Shown in pieces: positions 25,971-34,231 of a stretch of 64,000 nt of DNA (position 1 is its first letter; each line of letters opens with the position of its first letter). The position numbers were made by a program, and so were the translations under genes. Under the pieces are notes generated by a model. The model was not told the origin of the DNA. It made no database searches and saw only the letters and a list, made by a program, of their open reading frames with translations. This DNA is from Bryobacterales bacterium (GTDB lineage: Bacteria > Acidobacteriota > Terriglobia > Bryobacterales > Bryobacteraceae), in the NCBI GenBank assembly GCA_020852755.1, contig JADZAF010000020.1, forward strand, positions 1 through 64,000, read 5' to 3'.

Positions 25971-26933
25971 ATGTTCTGCAATCGTGCATTTCTTCCGCTC
26001 CTGGTGGCCGCCGGGCTTGGGGCCCAGGAGATCGTTTCCGTCGAGCGGATCTGGGACTACGCGCCGCACAATGCTTTCACCGACCTGATCCGTTTCAAAG
26101 ACCACTGGTATTGCACCTTCCGTGAGGGCCGGGGCCACGTCTCCCCGGACGGCGCGCTGCGCGTGCTGGTCTCCCCCGACGGAAAGGAGTGGAAATCGGC
26201 GGCCTTGATCACTTCGGCGCTGGGCGACCTGCGCGACCCTAAAATCACGGTCCGCCCGGACAACCGTCTGATGCTGACTTCGGCCGTCGCCCTGTCCGGA
26301 GACTCGCCCTACAAGCACCGTTCGCTGGCCTGGTTCTCCGCGGACGGAGCCGATTGGGGCGAGCCGGTCTCCATCGGCCACCCCAATCTCTGGCTGTGGC
26401 GCGTCACCTGGCACAAGGGTGCGGCTTACAGCGTGGGATATGCCACCGCCGGGCAGAAATTCGCACGCCTTTACAGCAGCACCAACGGGGTGCAGTTCAC
26501 GCCCCTGGTTGACCGTCTCTTCGAGGAGGGGTATCCCAACGAGAGCTCAATGGTCTTCCTCAAAGACGATACTGCCTACTGCCTGCTGCGGCGGGACGAT
26601 GAAGGCGCGGTGGCGATGCTCGGCACGGCCCGCCCTCCCTACCGCGAGTGGACCTGGAAACCGCTCAACGTCCGCTTCGGCGGCCCGCACATGCTAAGGC
26701 TTCCCGACGGCCGTTTCCTGGCCGCCGGCCGTCTGTACGACGGCAAGGTAAGGACGGCCCTCTGCTGGCTCGATCCGGAGAAGGCCGTCCTGCGCGAGTT
26801 TCTGCCCTTGCCCTCCGGCGGCGACACCAGTTACCCGGGGCTGGTCCTGCACAAAGGCCAGTTGTGGGTCAGCTACTATTCCTCTCACGAGGGCAGGACG
26901 AGCATCTACCTGGCGCGCGTGAAGCTTCGCTGA
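25971..26933 (+). CDS. Exported sialidase-fold (BNR-repeat) protein
   Basis: 320 aa. A signal peptide (CNRAFLPLLVAAGLGAQ, cleavage likely after residue 18) is followed by a six-bladed-propeller pattern of the sialidase/neuraminidase type: YCTFREGRGHVSPDGALRVL contains the FRE motif near the conserved arginine, then Asp-box-like repeats (SPDGKEWK, SADGADWGE, STNGVQF). The conserved tyrosine/glutamate pair cannot be placed with certainty, so true sialidase activity is not shown. It may cleave other glycosides. The gene is divergent from the Tat Gfo/Idh gene and has a TATCCT 8 bases before ATG. Confidence 0.75.
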   Translation: MFCNRAFLPLLVAAGLGAQEIVSVERIWDYAPHNAFTDLIRFKDHWYCTFREGRGHVSPDGALRVLVSPDGKEWKSAALITSALGDLRDPKITVRPDNRLMLTSAVALSGDSPYKHRSLAWFSADGADWGEPVSIGHPNLWLWRVTWHKGAAYSVGYATAGQKFARLYSSTNGVQFTPLVDRLFEEGYPNESSMVFLKDDTAYCLLRRDDEGAVAMLGTARPPYREWTWKPLNVRFGGPHMLRLPDGRFLAAGRLYDGKVRTALCWLDPEKAVLREFLPLPSGGDTSYPGLVLHKGQLWVSYYSSHEGRTSIYLARVKLR

Positions 26934-26965
26934 GAGATCCGGCGAACCGGGGCAGCCGATTGCGC

Positions 26966-26971
26966 TATCGT
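26966..26971 (+). promoter_or_regulatory. -10-like TATCGT before the DUF3467 gene
   Basis: TATCGT with 8 bases to ATG 26980; no Shine-Dalgarno. Confidence 0.4.
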
Positions 26972-26979
26972 AGTCAGGT

Positions 26980-27270
26980 ATGATGCCGCCTTCGCCCCAG
27001 ATTCAGATGGTGAACCGCTCCGATTATCGGGAGAATTACGCCAATAGCGTGCAGATCCGCGTCAATCTCTGGGATTTCTTCCTGCTGTTCGGCCAGGTCA
27101 ATCAGACCGCGCCGGACCGCGTCTCCATCGAGAACTTCCAGGGTGTCTATCTGAGCCCGCAGCAGGCGAAGGCGCTGCTCAACGTGCTGCAGCAGAATGT
27201 CTCGCAGTACGAAGCCGCCTTCGGTGAGATTCGCCTGGAGCCCCGCCAGGGAGCGGGAGTCGTGCAGTAG
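26980..27270 (+). CDS. DUF3467 family protein
   Basis: 96 aa. The central VQIRVNLWDFFLLFGQVNQ and SIENFQGVYLSPQQAKALLNVLQQNV match the small DUF3467 family, whose function is unknown. The fold is probably a single beta-sandwich-like domain followed by a helix. No signal peptide or metal site is visible. A TATCGT 8 bases before the first of two adjacent ATGs suggests a leaderless transcript. The GT39 gene starts 7 bases after its stop, so the two may be co-transcribed. Confidence 0.75.
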   Translation: MMPPSPQIQMVNRSDYRENYANSVQIRVNLWDFFLLFGQVNQTAPDRVSIENFQGVYLSPQQAKALLNVLQQNVSQYEAAFGEIRLEPRQGAGVVQ

Positions 27271-27277
27271 CCCGTCT

Positions 27278-28828
27278 ATGCCGGTGCGCAGGCGTGTCCG
27301 CCCCGGTGTTTACCTGATGTTCTTCGCGGGCTTCGGCTGCCTCGTGCTGCTGAGCCATCTGCCCTTCCTGCGGTTGCCGTACTTCTGGGACGAACTCGGC
27401 CAGTTCATCCCGGCCGCCCTGGATCTCTACCGGGAGAGCGCCTGGGTGCCTCGCTCGGCCGTTCCCAACGTGCATCCCCCGGGATTGATGGCTTACCTGG
27501 CCGGCTTCTGGCTGCTGACCGGCCACTCAATCGCGGCCACCCGGCTGGCCATGCTGCTGCTCGCCGCGTGCGCCTTGCTGGCGGCGTTCCTGCTGGCCAT
27601 CGAACTGGGCCGCGGGACCAAGGGCACGCCGGCCTTTCTGGCCGTGACGCTCCTGTTTGCCTCGCCGCTATTCGTGGCCCAGGCGCTGCTCGCCCAGCTG
27701 GATATGCCGGCCATGCTGCTGACTTCGGCGGCGCTGCTGCTGTTCCTGCAGGAGAGGCACCGGGCGGCGGCGCTGGCTTCCATCCCGCTGGTGCTGGTGA
27801 AGGAAACCGCCGCCCTGGCGCCGCTGCTGTTCCTGCTCTGGCTGGCCGGCGAGAAACGCTTCCGGGAAGCGTCCTGGTTCCTGCTGCCCCTGGCGGCGCT
27901 GGGCGCCTGGCTCATCGTCCTGGCCCGGACGACAGGCCACGTTTTCGGCAACCCGGAGTTCACCGAGTACAACGCCTTCTACCTGCTGCACCCGGTGCGT
28001 TTCCCGTTGGCCCTGGCGCGCCGGCTGTACACCATCCTGTTCGGCGATTTTCACTGGATCGGCGTCCTGGCCGTTCTCGCCGCACTTCGGGAAGGGGCCT
28101 TCCGGGAACGGGCCTGGCGAGTCTCGTTCTCGCTGCTGGCGGGCTATGTGCTGATGCTGAGCCTTTTGGGCGGCGCGGTGCTGGAGCGCTACCTGCTGCC
28201 CGTGCTGCCGGTGGTGTACGCCGCCATGGCGATCGCGATCTCCACCCTCAGGCGCCCGCTCCGCAGGGCGGCCGGCGTCCTGTTGATCGCCGGACTGCTG
28301 GCCGGCAACTTCTGGAACCCGCCCTACCCGTTCCCCCTGGAGAACAACCTGGCCTTCACCGATTTCGTGCGGCTGCAGCAGGCCGCGGCCGGCTACCTGG
28401 AACGCGCCCACGCCGGCAGCACCGTAACCACGGCCTGGCCTTTGGCGGCTGCGCTGCGGCGGCCGGAATTCGGATACGTCTCCCGCCCGTTCCACGTGCG
28501 CAGGCTCAGGGATTTCTCGGCCCGGGGTGTGGCCGCGCTCCATCCCGCCGAAGTGCAGGTGTTCGTCCTCTATTCCCGCGACGCGGAGCCCCCCTGGAGC
28601 CTGCTGCGCCTCCCCTTCCTCCGCGAGATCCGCAGGCGGGTCTACGGCTTCGAGAGGCCGGTGACCGGGGAGGAGCTCAGGCAGCGATTCCGCCTGCGCC
28701 AGGAGATGCGCTGGGAGCGGCGCGGCCAGTGGGTGGAGATCTATGTCAAGGACCGGCAGTCCGTCCCCGGATCCAGCATTGAAGCTCGCGCCGTCTCTCC
28801 CCCTGCCGGCGCCTCCGCGCGGCTGTGA
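27278..28828 (+). CDS. GT39-type membrane glycosyltransferase (ArnT/PMT-like)
   Basis: 516 aa from ATG 27278. About ten to twelve membrane helices follow a short basic N-terminus. The first periplasmic loop holds the catalytic-type Asp-Glu motif (PYFWDELGQF) and a NVHPPGLMAYLAGFW segment, both typical of dolichyl/undecaprenyl-phosphate-dependent transferases of the ArnT/PMT superfamily. It would transfer a sugar from a lipid-phosphate carrier on the periplasmic side. The acceptor (protein, lipid A or polymer) is unknown. The gene lies between a DUF3467 gene and a sulfatase, neither of which identifies the acceptor. Confidence 0.82.
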   Translation: MPVRRRVRPGVYLMFFAGFGCLVLLSHLPFLRLPYFWDELGQFIPAALDLYRESAWVPRSAVPNVHPPGLMAYLAGFWLLTGHSIAATRLAMLLLAACALLAAFLLAIELGRGTKGTPAFLAVTLLFASPLFVAQALLAQLDMPAMLLTSAALLLFLQERHRAAALASIPLVLVKETAALAPLLFLLWLAGEKRFREASWFLLPLAALGAWLIVLARTTGHVFGNPEFTEYNAFYLLHPVRFPLALARRLYTILFGDFHWIGVLAVLAALREGAFRERAWRVSFSLLAGYVLMLSLLGGAVLERYLLPVLPVVYAAMAIAISTLRRPLRRAAGVLLIAGLLAGNFWNPPYPFPLENNLAFTDFVRLQQAAAGYLERAHAGSTVTTAWPLAAALRRPEFGYVSRPFHVRRLRDFSARGVAALHPAEVQVFVLYSRDAEPPWSLLRLPFLREIRRRVYGFERPVTGEELRQRFRLRQEMRWERRGQWVEIYVKDRQSVPGSSIEARAVSPPAGASARL

Positions 28829-28840
28829 AATAATCCGGAG

Positions 28841-30199
28841 GTGCTCCACCGCCGGCAATTCCTCTGTACCGCCGCGCTGGGCGCGGCCCGCGCCCGGGAG
28901 TCCCTGCGGCCGAACTTCGTCGTGATTGTAACCGACGACCACGGCTACCATGACCTGGGCTGCCAGGGAGCCCGCGATTTGCAGACGCCCCACCTGGACG
29001 CCCTGGCGGCTTCCGGCGCACGGCTCACACACTGGTACAGCAACGCGCCGATGTGCGCTCCCTCCCGGGCTTCGCTGCTTACCGGGCGCTATCCGGCCCG
29101 GGCCGGCGTTCCCACGAACGGCCCCGCACTGCCTCCGGGGGAACTCACCATTCCCGCGCTGCTCAAACCGCACGGGTACGCCACCGGCCTCACCGGCAAG
29201 TGGCATCTCGGTTCCGGCCCGGATACCGCTCCCAACGCCCGCGGCTTCGATTTCTTCTTCGGCTTCCATTCCGGCTGCATCGATTTCTACTCGCACCGTT
29301 ACTATTGGGGCGAGCCGCGCCGTGTGAACCACCACGATCTGTGGCGCAACCGCGCGGAGGTTTTCGAGGACGGCCGCTACATGACCGAACTGATCACCGC
29401 CGAAGCGCTGCGCTTCATTGAATCCCGGCGCTCCCGGCCGTTCTTTCTCTACGTGGCGTACAACGCCCCGCACTACCCGATGCATGCGCCGCGCCGCTAC
29501 ACGGAGCGCTTTCCGGACCTCGAGCCCGAGCGCCGCATGTACGCGGCCATGCTGGCCGCCGTGGACGACGGCGTAGGGCAGATCGTCTCGCTGTTGAAGA
29601 AACTCGGTCTTACGCGCCGGACCATGATCTTCTTCCAGGGCGACAACGGGGCCACCCGCGAGGCGCGTGCGGGTCTCAACCAGCAGCCGGCCCGGGGGGG
29701 CAGCAACGCTCCCCTGCGCGGCTACAAGTTCAGCCTGTTCGAAGGCGGCATCCGCGTGCCCGCCCTGGTGAACTGGCCGGGAACGATTCCTTCCGGACAG
29801 GTGATCGCACAGCCGGGGGCCGCCATGGACCTCCTGCCGGCCATCCTCGGCGCGGCTGGCGCTCCGCTACCCGCGGGCCGCGTCATCGACGGGCGGGATG
29901 TCCTGCCGATGTTCCGTCACCGGACCGGCTCGCCGCACGAGGCGATCTTCTGGTCGTCCGGCCGGCAGCTTGCCGTGCGCCGGGGCAGATGGAAACTGGT
30001 GCTCAACGGTATTGTGTCCGACGGCACCCCCGAGGGATCGAAGCCGCTGGCGGGCGAGGACAGCGTATTCCTTTCCGACCTGGAGAACGATCCCGCCGAA
30101 GCCGCCAACCTGAGGCGCACGGAGCCCGGCACGGCGGAGGAACTGGAGCGCCTGGCGCGCGGCTGGCTGGCAGGTTTGCAGAGCGGAACGGAGGCCTGA
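28841..30199 (+). CDS. Tat-exported sulfatase (formylglycine-dependent)
   Basis: 452 aa from GTG 28841. A short leader with twin arginine (HRRQFLCTAALGAA) precedes the sulfatase fold: FVVIVTDDHGYHDLG supplies the metal-binding Asp pair, and Cys72 in CAPSRASLLTGR is the CxPxR site that is converted to formylglycine. GKWHLG and the later GDNGATRE segment complete the active site. It should release sulfate from a sulfated sugar or aryl ester in the periplasm. The anaerobic or aerobic maturation enzyme is not in the window. The GGAG just before GTG and an AATAAT six bases upstream leave the mode of initiation open. Confidence 0.93.
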   Translation: MLHRRQFLCTAALGAARARESLRPNFVVIVTDDHGYHDLGCQGARDLQTPHLDALAASGARLTHWYSNAPMCAPSRASLLTGRYPARAGVPTNGPALPPGELTIPALLKPHGYATGLTGKWHLGSGPDTAPNARGFDFFFGFHSGCIDFYSHRYYWGEPRRVNHHDLWRNRAEVFEDGRYMTELITAEALRFIESRRSRPFFLYVAYNAPHYPMHAPRRYTERFPDLEPERRMYAAMLAAVDDGVGQIVSLLKKLGLTRRTMIFFQGDNGATREARAGLNQQPARGGSNAPLRGYKFSLFEGGIRVPALVNWPGTIPSGQVIAQPGAAMDLLPAILGAAGAPLPAGRVIDGRDVLPMFRHRTGSPHEAIFWSSGRQLAVRRGRWKLVLNGIVSDGTPEGSKPLAGEDSVFLSDLENDPAEAANLRRTEPGTAEELERLARGWLAGLQSGTEA

Positions 30200-30428
30200 C
30201 GCCGGTTGCGCGATACTCTCGGGAAAGGCGAATCCTGAGCCCATGCGCAGCGGGCGGGTAAACGCGTTGGAATGCGATCGAAGCGGGCCGGCGCGGCGAA
30301 GCTGACTGGAGGATCATTCACACCCACCAGCCGTTCCAGTGCCCGCCGGAGGAAGGTTCGGGCGGCCGGCAGTGAGCGCCCAGTGGCGCTGAAACACTCA
30401 CGGCCGGCCGCTGTTTGCGGACCTCTGC

Positions 30429-31640
30429 CTACCAGTCCACCACCGAACCGTCGTCCGGATCGAACCGCGGGCGGTACTCCATGGGCTCGCCGACCTGCGC
30501 CATCAGCTTGTTCTCGTCGATGGTGATCCCCAGCCCGGGATCGGTCAGGATCGGCCGGTGTCCATTGCGGACCGGCGGCAAGGGCTTGGCGAGCAGGTCC
30601 GAGTATTCGTTGTCGCCCCTCTCCTGAATGAGGAAATTCGGGATGCAGGCGGCGAGTTGCAGGCTGGCCGCGAGCGAGCAGGGCCCCTGCGGATTGTGCG
30701 GTGCGACCGGGGTGTAATACGCCTCGGCCATTCCCGCGATCAGCCGCAGTTCCGTGATGCCGCCGGCGTAGCAGATGTCCGGCTGGATGATGGTGGCGGC
30801 CCGCTTCTCCAGAATCTCGCGGAATCCCCACTTGGTGAAGATACGTTCCCCGGTAGCCAGGGGGATGTGGGTCTTCCTGGCGATCTCGGCCATGACGTCC
30901 ACGTTGAGGCACTGCACGACCTCTTCGTAGAACCAGGGCTGATAGGGCTCCAGAGCCTTCACCAGGAGCATCGCCGTGGGCGGCTGGACCGCGCCGTGGA
31001 AGTCGATCCCGATGTCCACATCGGGACCCACCTTCTCGCGGAGAGCCTTGAAGTTGGCTACCACTTCATCCACATACTTCTGTCCTTCGACGTACTTGAT
31101 GGCGCCCCGCCCCATACCGCGCGGGCCCGTCTTCATGGCGTTCACGCCGGTTTCCTTGCTGAGCCTCCCGTAGACCCGGATGCGGTCGCGGGTGGGGCCG
31201 CCCAGCAGCTTGTAAACCGGCACGCCGTAGACCTTGCCCTTGATGTCCCAGAGCGCCTGGTCGATGCCGCTGGAAATGGCGGTCTTGATCGGGCCGCCGC
31301 GGTAAAACGCGCCGCGATGGATGGCCTGCCAGTGGTGAACCACCCGGCAGGGGTCCTGGCCGACCAGGTAGTCGCCCACTTCCAACGCGCCCGCGGCACA
31401 GGCTTTGGCATCGTCTTTGAGCATCTCGCCCCAGCCGACGATGCCCGCGTCGGTGGAAATCTTGACGAATACCCAGGAATTCTTCAAGACAAAACTTTCA
31501 ACTTTCGTGACTTTGATTTTGTCGTTGGGCCCGACCTGGGCGGCATCGGTCGGCTTGGCGGTGAAAACCGAATCCAGGCCGAACAGGCCGGCGGCTCCGG
31601 TTAGTCCGCGAAGCCAGGAACGACGGTTGATCTGCGACAT
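30429..31640 (-). CDS. Tat-exported galactonate dehydratase-like enolase-superfamily enzyme
   Basis: 403 aa from ATG 31640, set by GGAGG (31649-31653) 8 bases upstream and by the Tat leader MSQINRRSWLRGLTGAAGLF. The protein has the capping domain (KVTKVESFVLKNSWVFVKI), AISSGIDQALWDIKGK, and metal ligands in IGIDFHGAVQPP, FYEEVVQ and LATGERIF, with PHNPQGP near the end; this is the DgoD-like pattern (D-galactonate dehydratase subgroup). The precise sugar acid is unknown. It is divergent from the UxuA-like gene across 360 bases, suggesting shared control of a sugar-acid pathway. Location in the periplasm is inferred from the leader. Confidence 0.88.
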   Translation of the reverse strand: MSQINRRSWLRGLTGAAGLFGLDSVFTAKPTDAAQVGPNDKIKVTKVESFVLKNSWVFVKISTDAGIVGWGEMLKDDAKACAAGALEVGDYLVGQDPCRVVHHWQAIHRGAFYRGGPIKTAISSGIDQALWDIKGKVYGVPVYKLLGGPTRDRIRVYGRLSKETGVNAMKTGPRGMGRGAIKYVEGQKYVDEVVANFKALREKVGPDVDIGIDFHGAVQPPTAMLLVKALEPYQPWFYEEVVQCLNVDVMAEIARKTHIPLATGERIFTKWGFREILEKRAATIIQPDICYAGGITELRLIAGMAEAYYTPVAPHNPQGPCSLAASLQLAACIPNFLIQERGDNEYSDLLAKPLPPVRNGHRPILTDPGLGITIDENKLMAQVGEPMEYRPRFDPDDGSVVDW

Positions 31641-32000
31641 AAGAAATGCCTCCATCAGAACTGTACTCCGGCCCTTGCGCGCGGGACCGGCAGGCCAGCC
31701 CCGGTTCTCCAATCATGAGGAGGGTGTCTCTTGCGGCGCAGGTCACTACTGGAGCCGAACCGGGCGCCTGCGTCCTCACAGCGCGATGATCACCTCGAGG
31801 CCGGGAACGATAGCAAAATGGCTACTGGCCGTAGACGAGTATATTGCAGTCTCCAATCCCTCCACAAGCACGCCGGTCCCGGAACCTTCCATTTTCAGGT
31901 CCTGTTAGCCGGAATCGTGGCTGTCCCGATGCGGCGGGCGTTACAATGGACAATCCCGCCAGTAGCCGGGCAGCCATCTGGCGGCCAAAGGAGGCCTGAC
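31641..32000. other. Divergent regulatory region between the two dehydratase genes
   Basis: 360 bases with no convincing gene; reading frames that cross it have no recognisable sequence. It holds the GGAGG of the minus-strand gene (31649-31653), the AAAGGAGG of the plus-strand gene (31987-31994), a plus-strand TACAAT (31942-31947) that could be the -10 of the UxuA-like gene, and an AT-richer patch around 31805-31860 with TATATT. No clear operator dyad was found. Confidence 0.5.
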
Positions 32001-33194
32001 ATGAGCAGCGAAAGCGATCGGTATAGCGGTATGCCCCAAGCCAGCCGGAGGGATTTCGGCAAACTGGCTCTGAACGGCGCGCTGGGAGGCGCCGCCCTGT
32101 TGTCGTCTTCCGGCACGGCCTCGGCCACGCTCCGGCCGATTCCTCCGGGCATCAAGATCGGCACCGGCGGAGGACGGCCGACTCCGGAGAACATGCAGTA
32201 CCTCAAGCAACTGGGGATCACCTGGCTGAGCCTCGGCGCAACCCCTGAAACCGCCACCGCCGAAGGTTTTCTGCGCATGCGCGAGGCCTGGGAGGCGGGG
32301 GGCTTCAAGATATACAACATCGGCAGCGGCGTAGGGCCCAGCGGCAGCCTCCACAACATGCCGGAGGTTACCCTCAACCTTCCCGGGCGCGATCAGAAGA
32401 TCGAGGAGTATCTGAACTACATCCGCTACCTGGGTAAGGCCGGCATCCCCTACTCCACCTACGCCCACATGGGCAACGGGATCTGGTCGAGCGGCCGGCT
32501 CATGACGGCGCGCGGCTACGAAGCCCGGGACGGCAACGCCAACAGCCCCGAGTGGCGCGGCCACTGGGCGGGCAAGGTTTACGAGCAGCCCCTCTCCCAC
32601 GGCCGCGTGTACAGCAAGGACGAGATCTGGGACAACTACATTTACTTCATCCGCAAGGTGGTTCCGGTAGCCGAGGAAGCGGGCGTGCGCATCGGGATTC
32701 ATCCGGACGATCCGCCCCAGCCCGTGCTGGCCGGAGTTCCGCGCTGCATCTTCAGCAGCTTCGAGGGCTACAGGAAAGCGCTGGAGATCGCGAACAGTCC
32801 CAACATCGGCATGTGCCTGTGCGTAGGCTGCTGGCTGGAAGGCGGGCCCCTGATGGGCAAGGACGTGGCAGAGACCATCCGCTATTTCGGCAGCCGGAAG
32901 AAACTATTCAAAGTGCACTTCCGGAACGTCAGCGCTCCCCTGCCTCATTTCACCGAGACGATGCTGGACGACGGCTACTACGACATGTACAAGGTGATGA
33001 AAGCCCTGGTGGAGGTGAACTTCGACGGAATCGCCATCCCCGATCACATCCCCGCAGTGGGCAGTATTCCCGGTGCGTCGCGCCAGCCCCGGGGAGGCGG
33101 ACAGGAGTTCCGGCCCAGCCCCGGCCTGGCCTATCTCATCGCCTACATGCGGGCTTTGCTGAATGCGGCGAATTCGGAGTTGAAGAAGGCGTAG
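32001..33194 (+). CDS. Tat-exported UxuA-like (mannonate dehydratase-family) protein
   Basis: 397 aa from ATG 32001, with AAAGGAGG ending 6 bases before it. The leader ASRRDFGKLALNGALGGAALL is Tat-like. The body is a TIM barrel with UxuA-type landmarks: RIGIHPDDPPQP, NSPNIGMCLCVGCWLEGG, LFKVHFRNVSAPL and GIAIPDHIPAVG, which carry the metal-binding His, Cys and Asp residues of mannonate dehydratase. Classic UxuA is cytoplasmic, so the Tat leader is unusual. Together with the divergent DgoD-like gene it suggests extracytoplasmic processing of hexuronates or hexonates. The exact substrate is not certain because many xylose-isomerase-like barrels share parts of this pattern. Confidence 0.82.
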   Translation: MSSESDRYSGMPQASRRDFGKLALNGALGGAALLSSSGTASATLRPIPPGIKIGTGGGRPTPENMQYLKQLGITWLSLGATPETATAEGFLRMREAWEAGGFKIYNIGSGVGPSGSLHNMPEVTLNLPGRDQKIEEYLNYIRYLGKAGIPYSTYAHMGNGIWSSGRLMTARGYEARDGNANSPEWRGHWAGKVYEQPLSHGRVYSKDEIWDNYIYFIRKVVPVAEEAGVRIGIHPDDPPQPVLAGVPRCIFSSFEGYRKALEIANSPNIGMCLCVGCWLEGGPLMGKDVAETIRYFGSRKKLFKVHFRNVSAPLPHFTETMLDDGYYDMYKVMKALVEVNFDGIAIPDHIPAVGSIPGASRQPRGGGQEFRPSPGLAYLIAYMRALLNAANSELKKA

Positions 33195-33264
33195 CTCGCC
33201 GGTGAGGCCGCCCGCCGCCGCGAGGCTGCCTGCCGCCGGCGACGCTCAGGAAAACACCGGCGGA

Positions 33265-33280
33265 GCCGGGTCTTCCCGGC
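33265..33280. repeat. Small GC-rich inverted repeat after the UxuA-like gene
   Basis: GCCGGG/CCCGGC with loop tctt inside a very GC-rich 244-base intergenic stretch (33195-33438) that holds no other clear feature. No T run, so only a weak terminator candidate. Confidence 0.25.
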
Positions 33281-33411
33281 CCGCCGCCGGCCGGTCCCCC
33301 GGCGCGCCGCGGAAACCCGGCAGCGGCCTGGAAGGGCCGCCCCGCCGGGCGGAGCCGCATTCAGAAGTGTGACTGTAAGGTGACTGCTCGAATCCTGGCC
33401 GGGCAGGCGTC

Positions 33412-33417
33412 TACAAT
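33412..33417 (+). promoter_or_regulatory. -10-like TACAAT before the HAD gene
   Basis: TACAAT with 21 bases to ATG 33439; gives a leader of about 14 bases. Confidence 0.35.
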
Positions 33418-33438
33418 GAAGAGCAGCCGCCCAACCGG

Positions 33439-34122
33439 ATGAGACAGCACCTCCTGATTGATGCCGACGATACCCTCTGGGAGAACAACATCTACTTCGA
33501 GCGGGCCTTCGAGGAGTTCGTCGCCTTCCTGAACCATTCCTCCCTCGGGCCGGCCGGAATTCGAGCCGTTTTAGACGAAATCGAGACCGCGAATGCCAAA
33601 ATCCACGGCTACGGCGCTCTGAATTTCGGACGCAACATGACCCTGTGCTACCAGCGCCTCTCCGAGAGACGGGTGAAGGAAGAAGACCTGGCCACCGTGC
33701 TGTCGTTCGCCGAGCGCATCCTGGAGTGCCCCATGGAACTGATCGCGGGGGTGGCCGACACTCTGGAGTACCTTGCGACGCGGCACGACCTGGTCCTGTT
33801 CACCAAAGGACATCCGGAGGAGCAGAAGCTCAAGATCGACCGCTCCGGACTGGGCGTCTATTTCGGCCACACGGCCATCGTGAAGGAGAAGGACGCGGCT
33901 GCCTATGAGCAACTGGTCCTGGAGATGCGCTGGCCGCGCGGCCGGACCTGGATGGTCGGCAACAGCCCGAAATCGGATATCAACCCTGCCCTCGAGATCG
34001 GCATCAACGCCGTGTTCATCCCGCACTCGCATACCTGGACGCTGGAGCGGCAGGAGATCCGCCCCGGCAGCGGACGCCTGCTGGAACTGGAACGGTTCAC
34101 GGACCTGCGACGCCACTTCTGA
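33439..34122 (+). CDS. HAD-superfamily hydrolase
   Basis: 227 aa. HAD motif I is DADDTLWEN (nucleophile Asp near residue 8, acid/base Asp two later), motif II is the Thr in VLFTKGHPEEQ, motif III a Lys in IVKEKDAAAY, and motif IV MVGNSPKSDINPA. The cap is a helical C1-type insert at about 15-85. It should be a small cytoplasmic phosphatase; the substrate is unknown, and YjjG/phosphoglycolate-phosphatase-like enzymes are the nearest broad class. The gene stands alone on the plus strand and converges on the mla operon, from which it is separated by two hairpins. Confidence 0.88.
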   Translation: MRQHLLIDADDTLWENNIYFERAFEEFVAFLNHSSLGPAGIRAVLDEIETANAKIHGYGALNFGRNMTLCYQRLSERRVKEEDLATVLSFAERILECPMELIAGVADTLEYLATRHDLVLFTKGHPEEQKLKIDRSGLGVYFGHTAIVKEKDAAAYEQLVLEMRWPRGRTWMVGNSPKSDINPALEIGINAVFIPHSHTWTLERQEIRPGSGRLLELERFTDLRRHF

Positions 34123-34145
34123 AGACGGGAGCGGGAAAACGAAAA

Positions 34146-34174
34146 GCCCTGCGAGGTGTGCGGCCTCGCAGGGC
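34146..34174 (-). terminator. Intrinsic terminator of the mla-ydjC operon
   Basis: Perfect 11-bp stem GCCCTGCGAGG (34146-34156) / CCTCGCAGGGC (34164-34174) with a 7-base loop. Read on the minus strand it is followed by TTTTCGTTTT, so it should stop minus-strand transcription. Confidence 0.75.
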
Positions 34175-34193
34175 GATGAATGAAGCTAGGTAC

Positions 34194-34220
34194 AAAGTGC
34201 CCGTAACACCTGGCACTTTT
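34194..34220 (+). terminator. Intrinsic terminator of the HAD gene
   Basis: Stem AAAGTGCC (34194-34201) / GGCACTTT (34212-34219) with a 10-base loop, followed on the plus strand by a short T run. It lies 72 bases after the HAD stop. Confidence 0.6.
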
Positions 34221-34231
34221 CCATTGTAATT

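Noticed and set aside
31731-32000. Upstream 90-codon extension of the UxuA-like frame
   Set aside because: It precedes a strong AAAGGAGG and a Tat leader that fix the start at 32001; the extension has no coding-like sequence.
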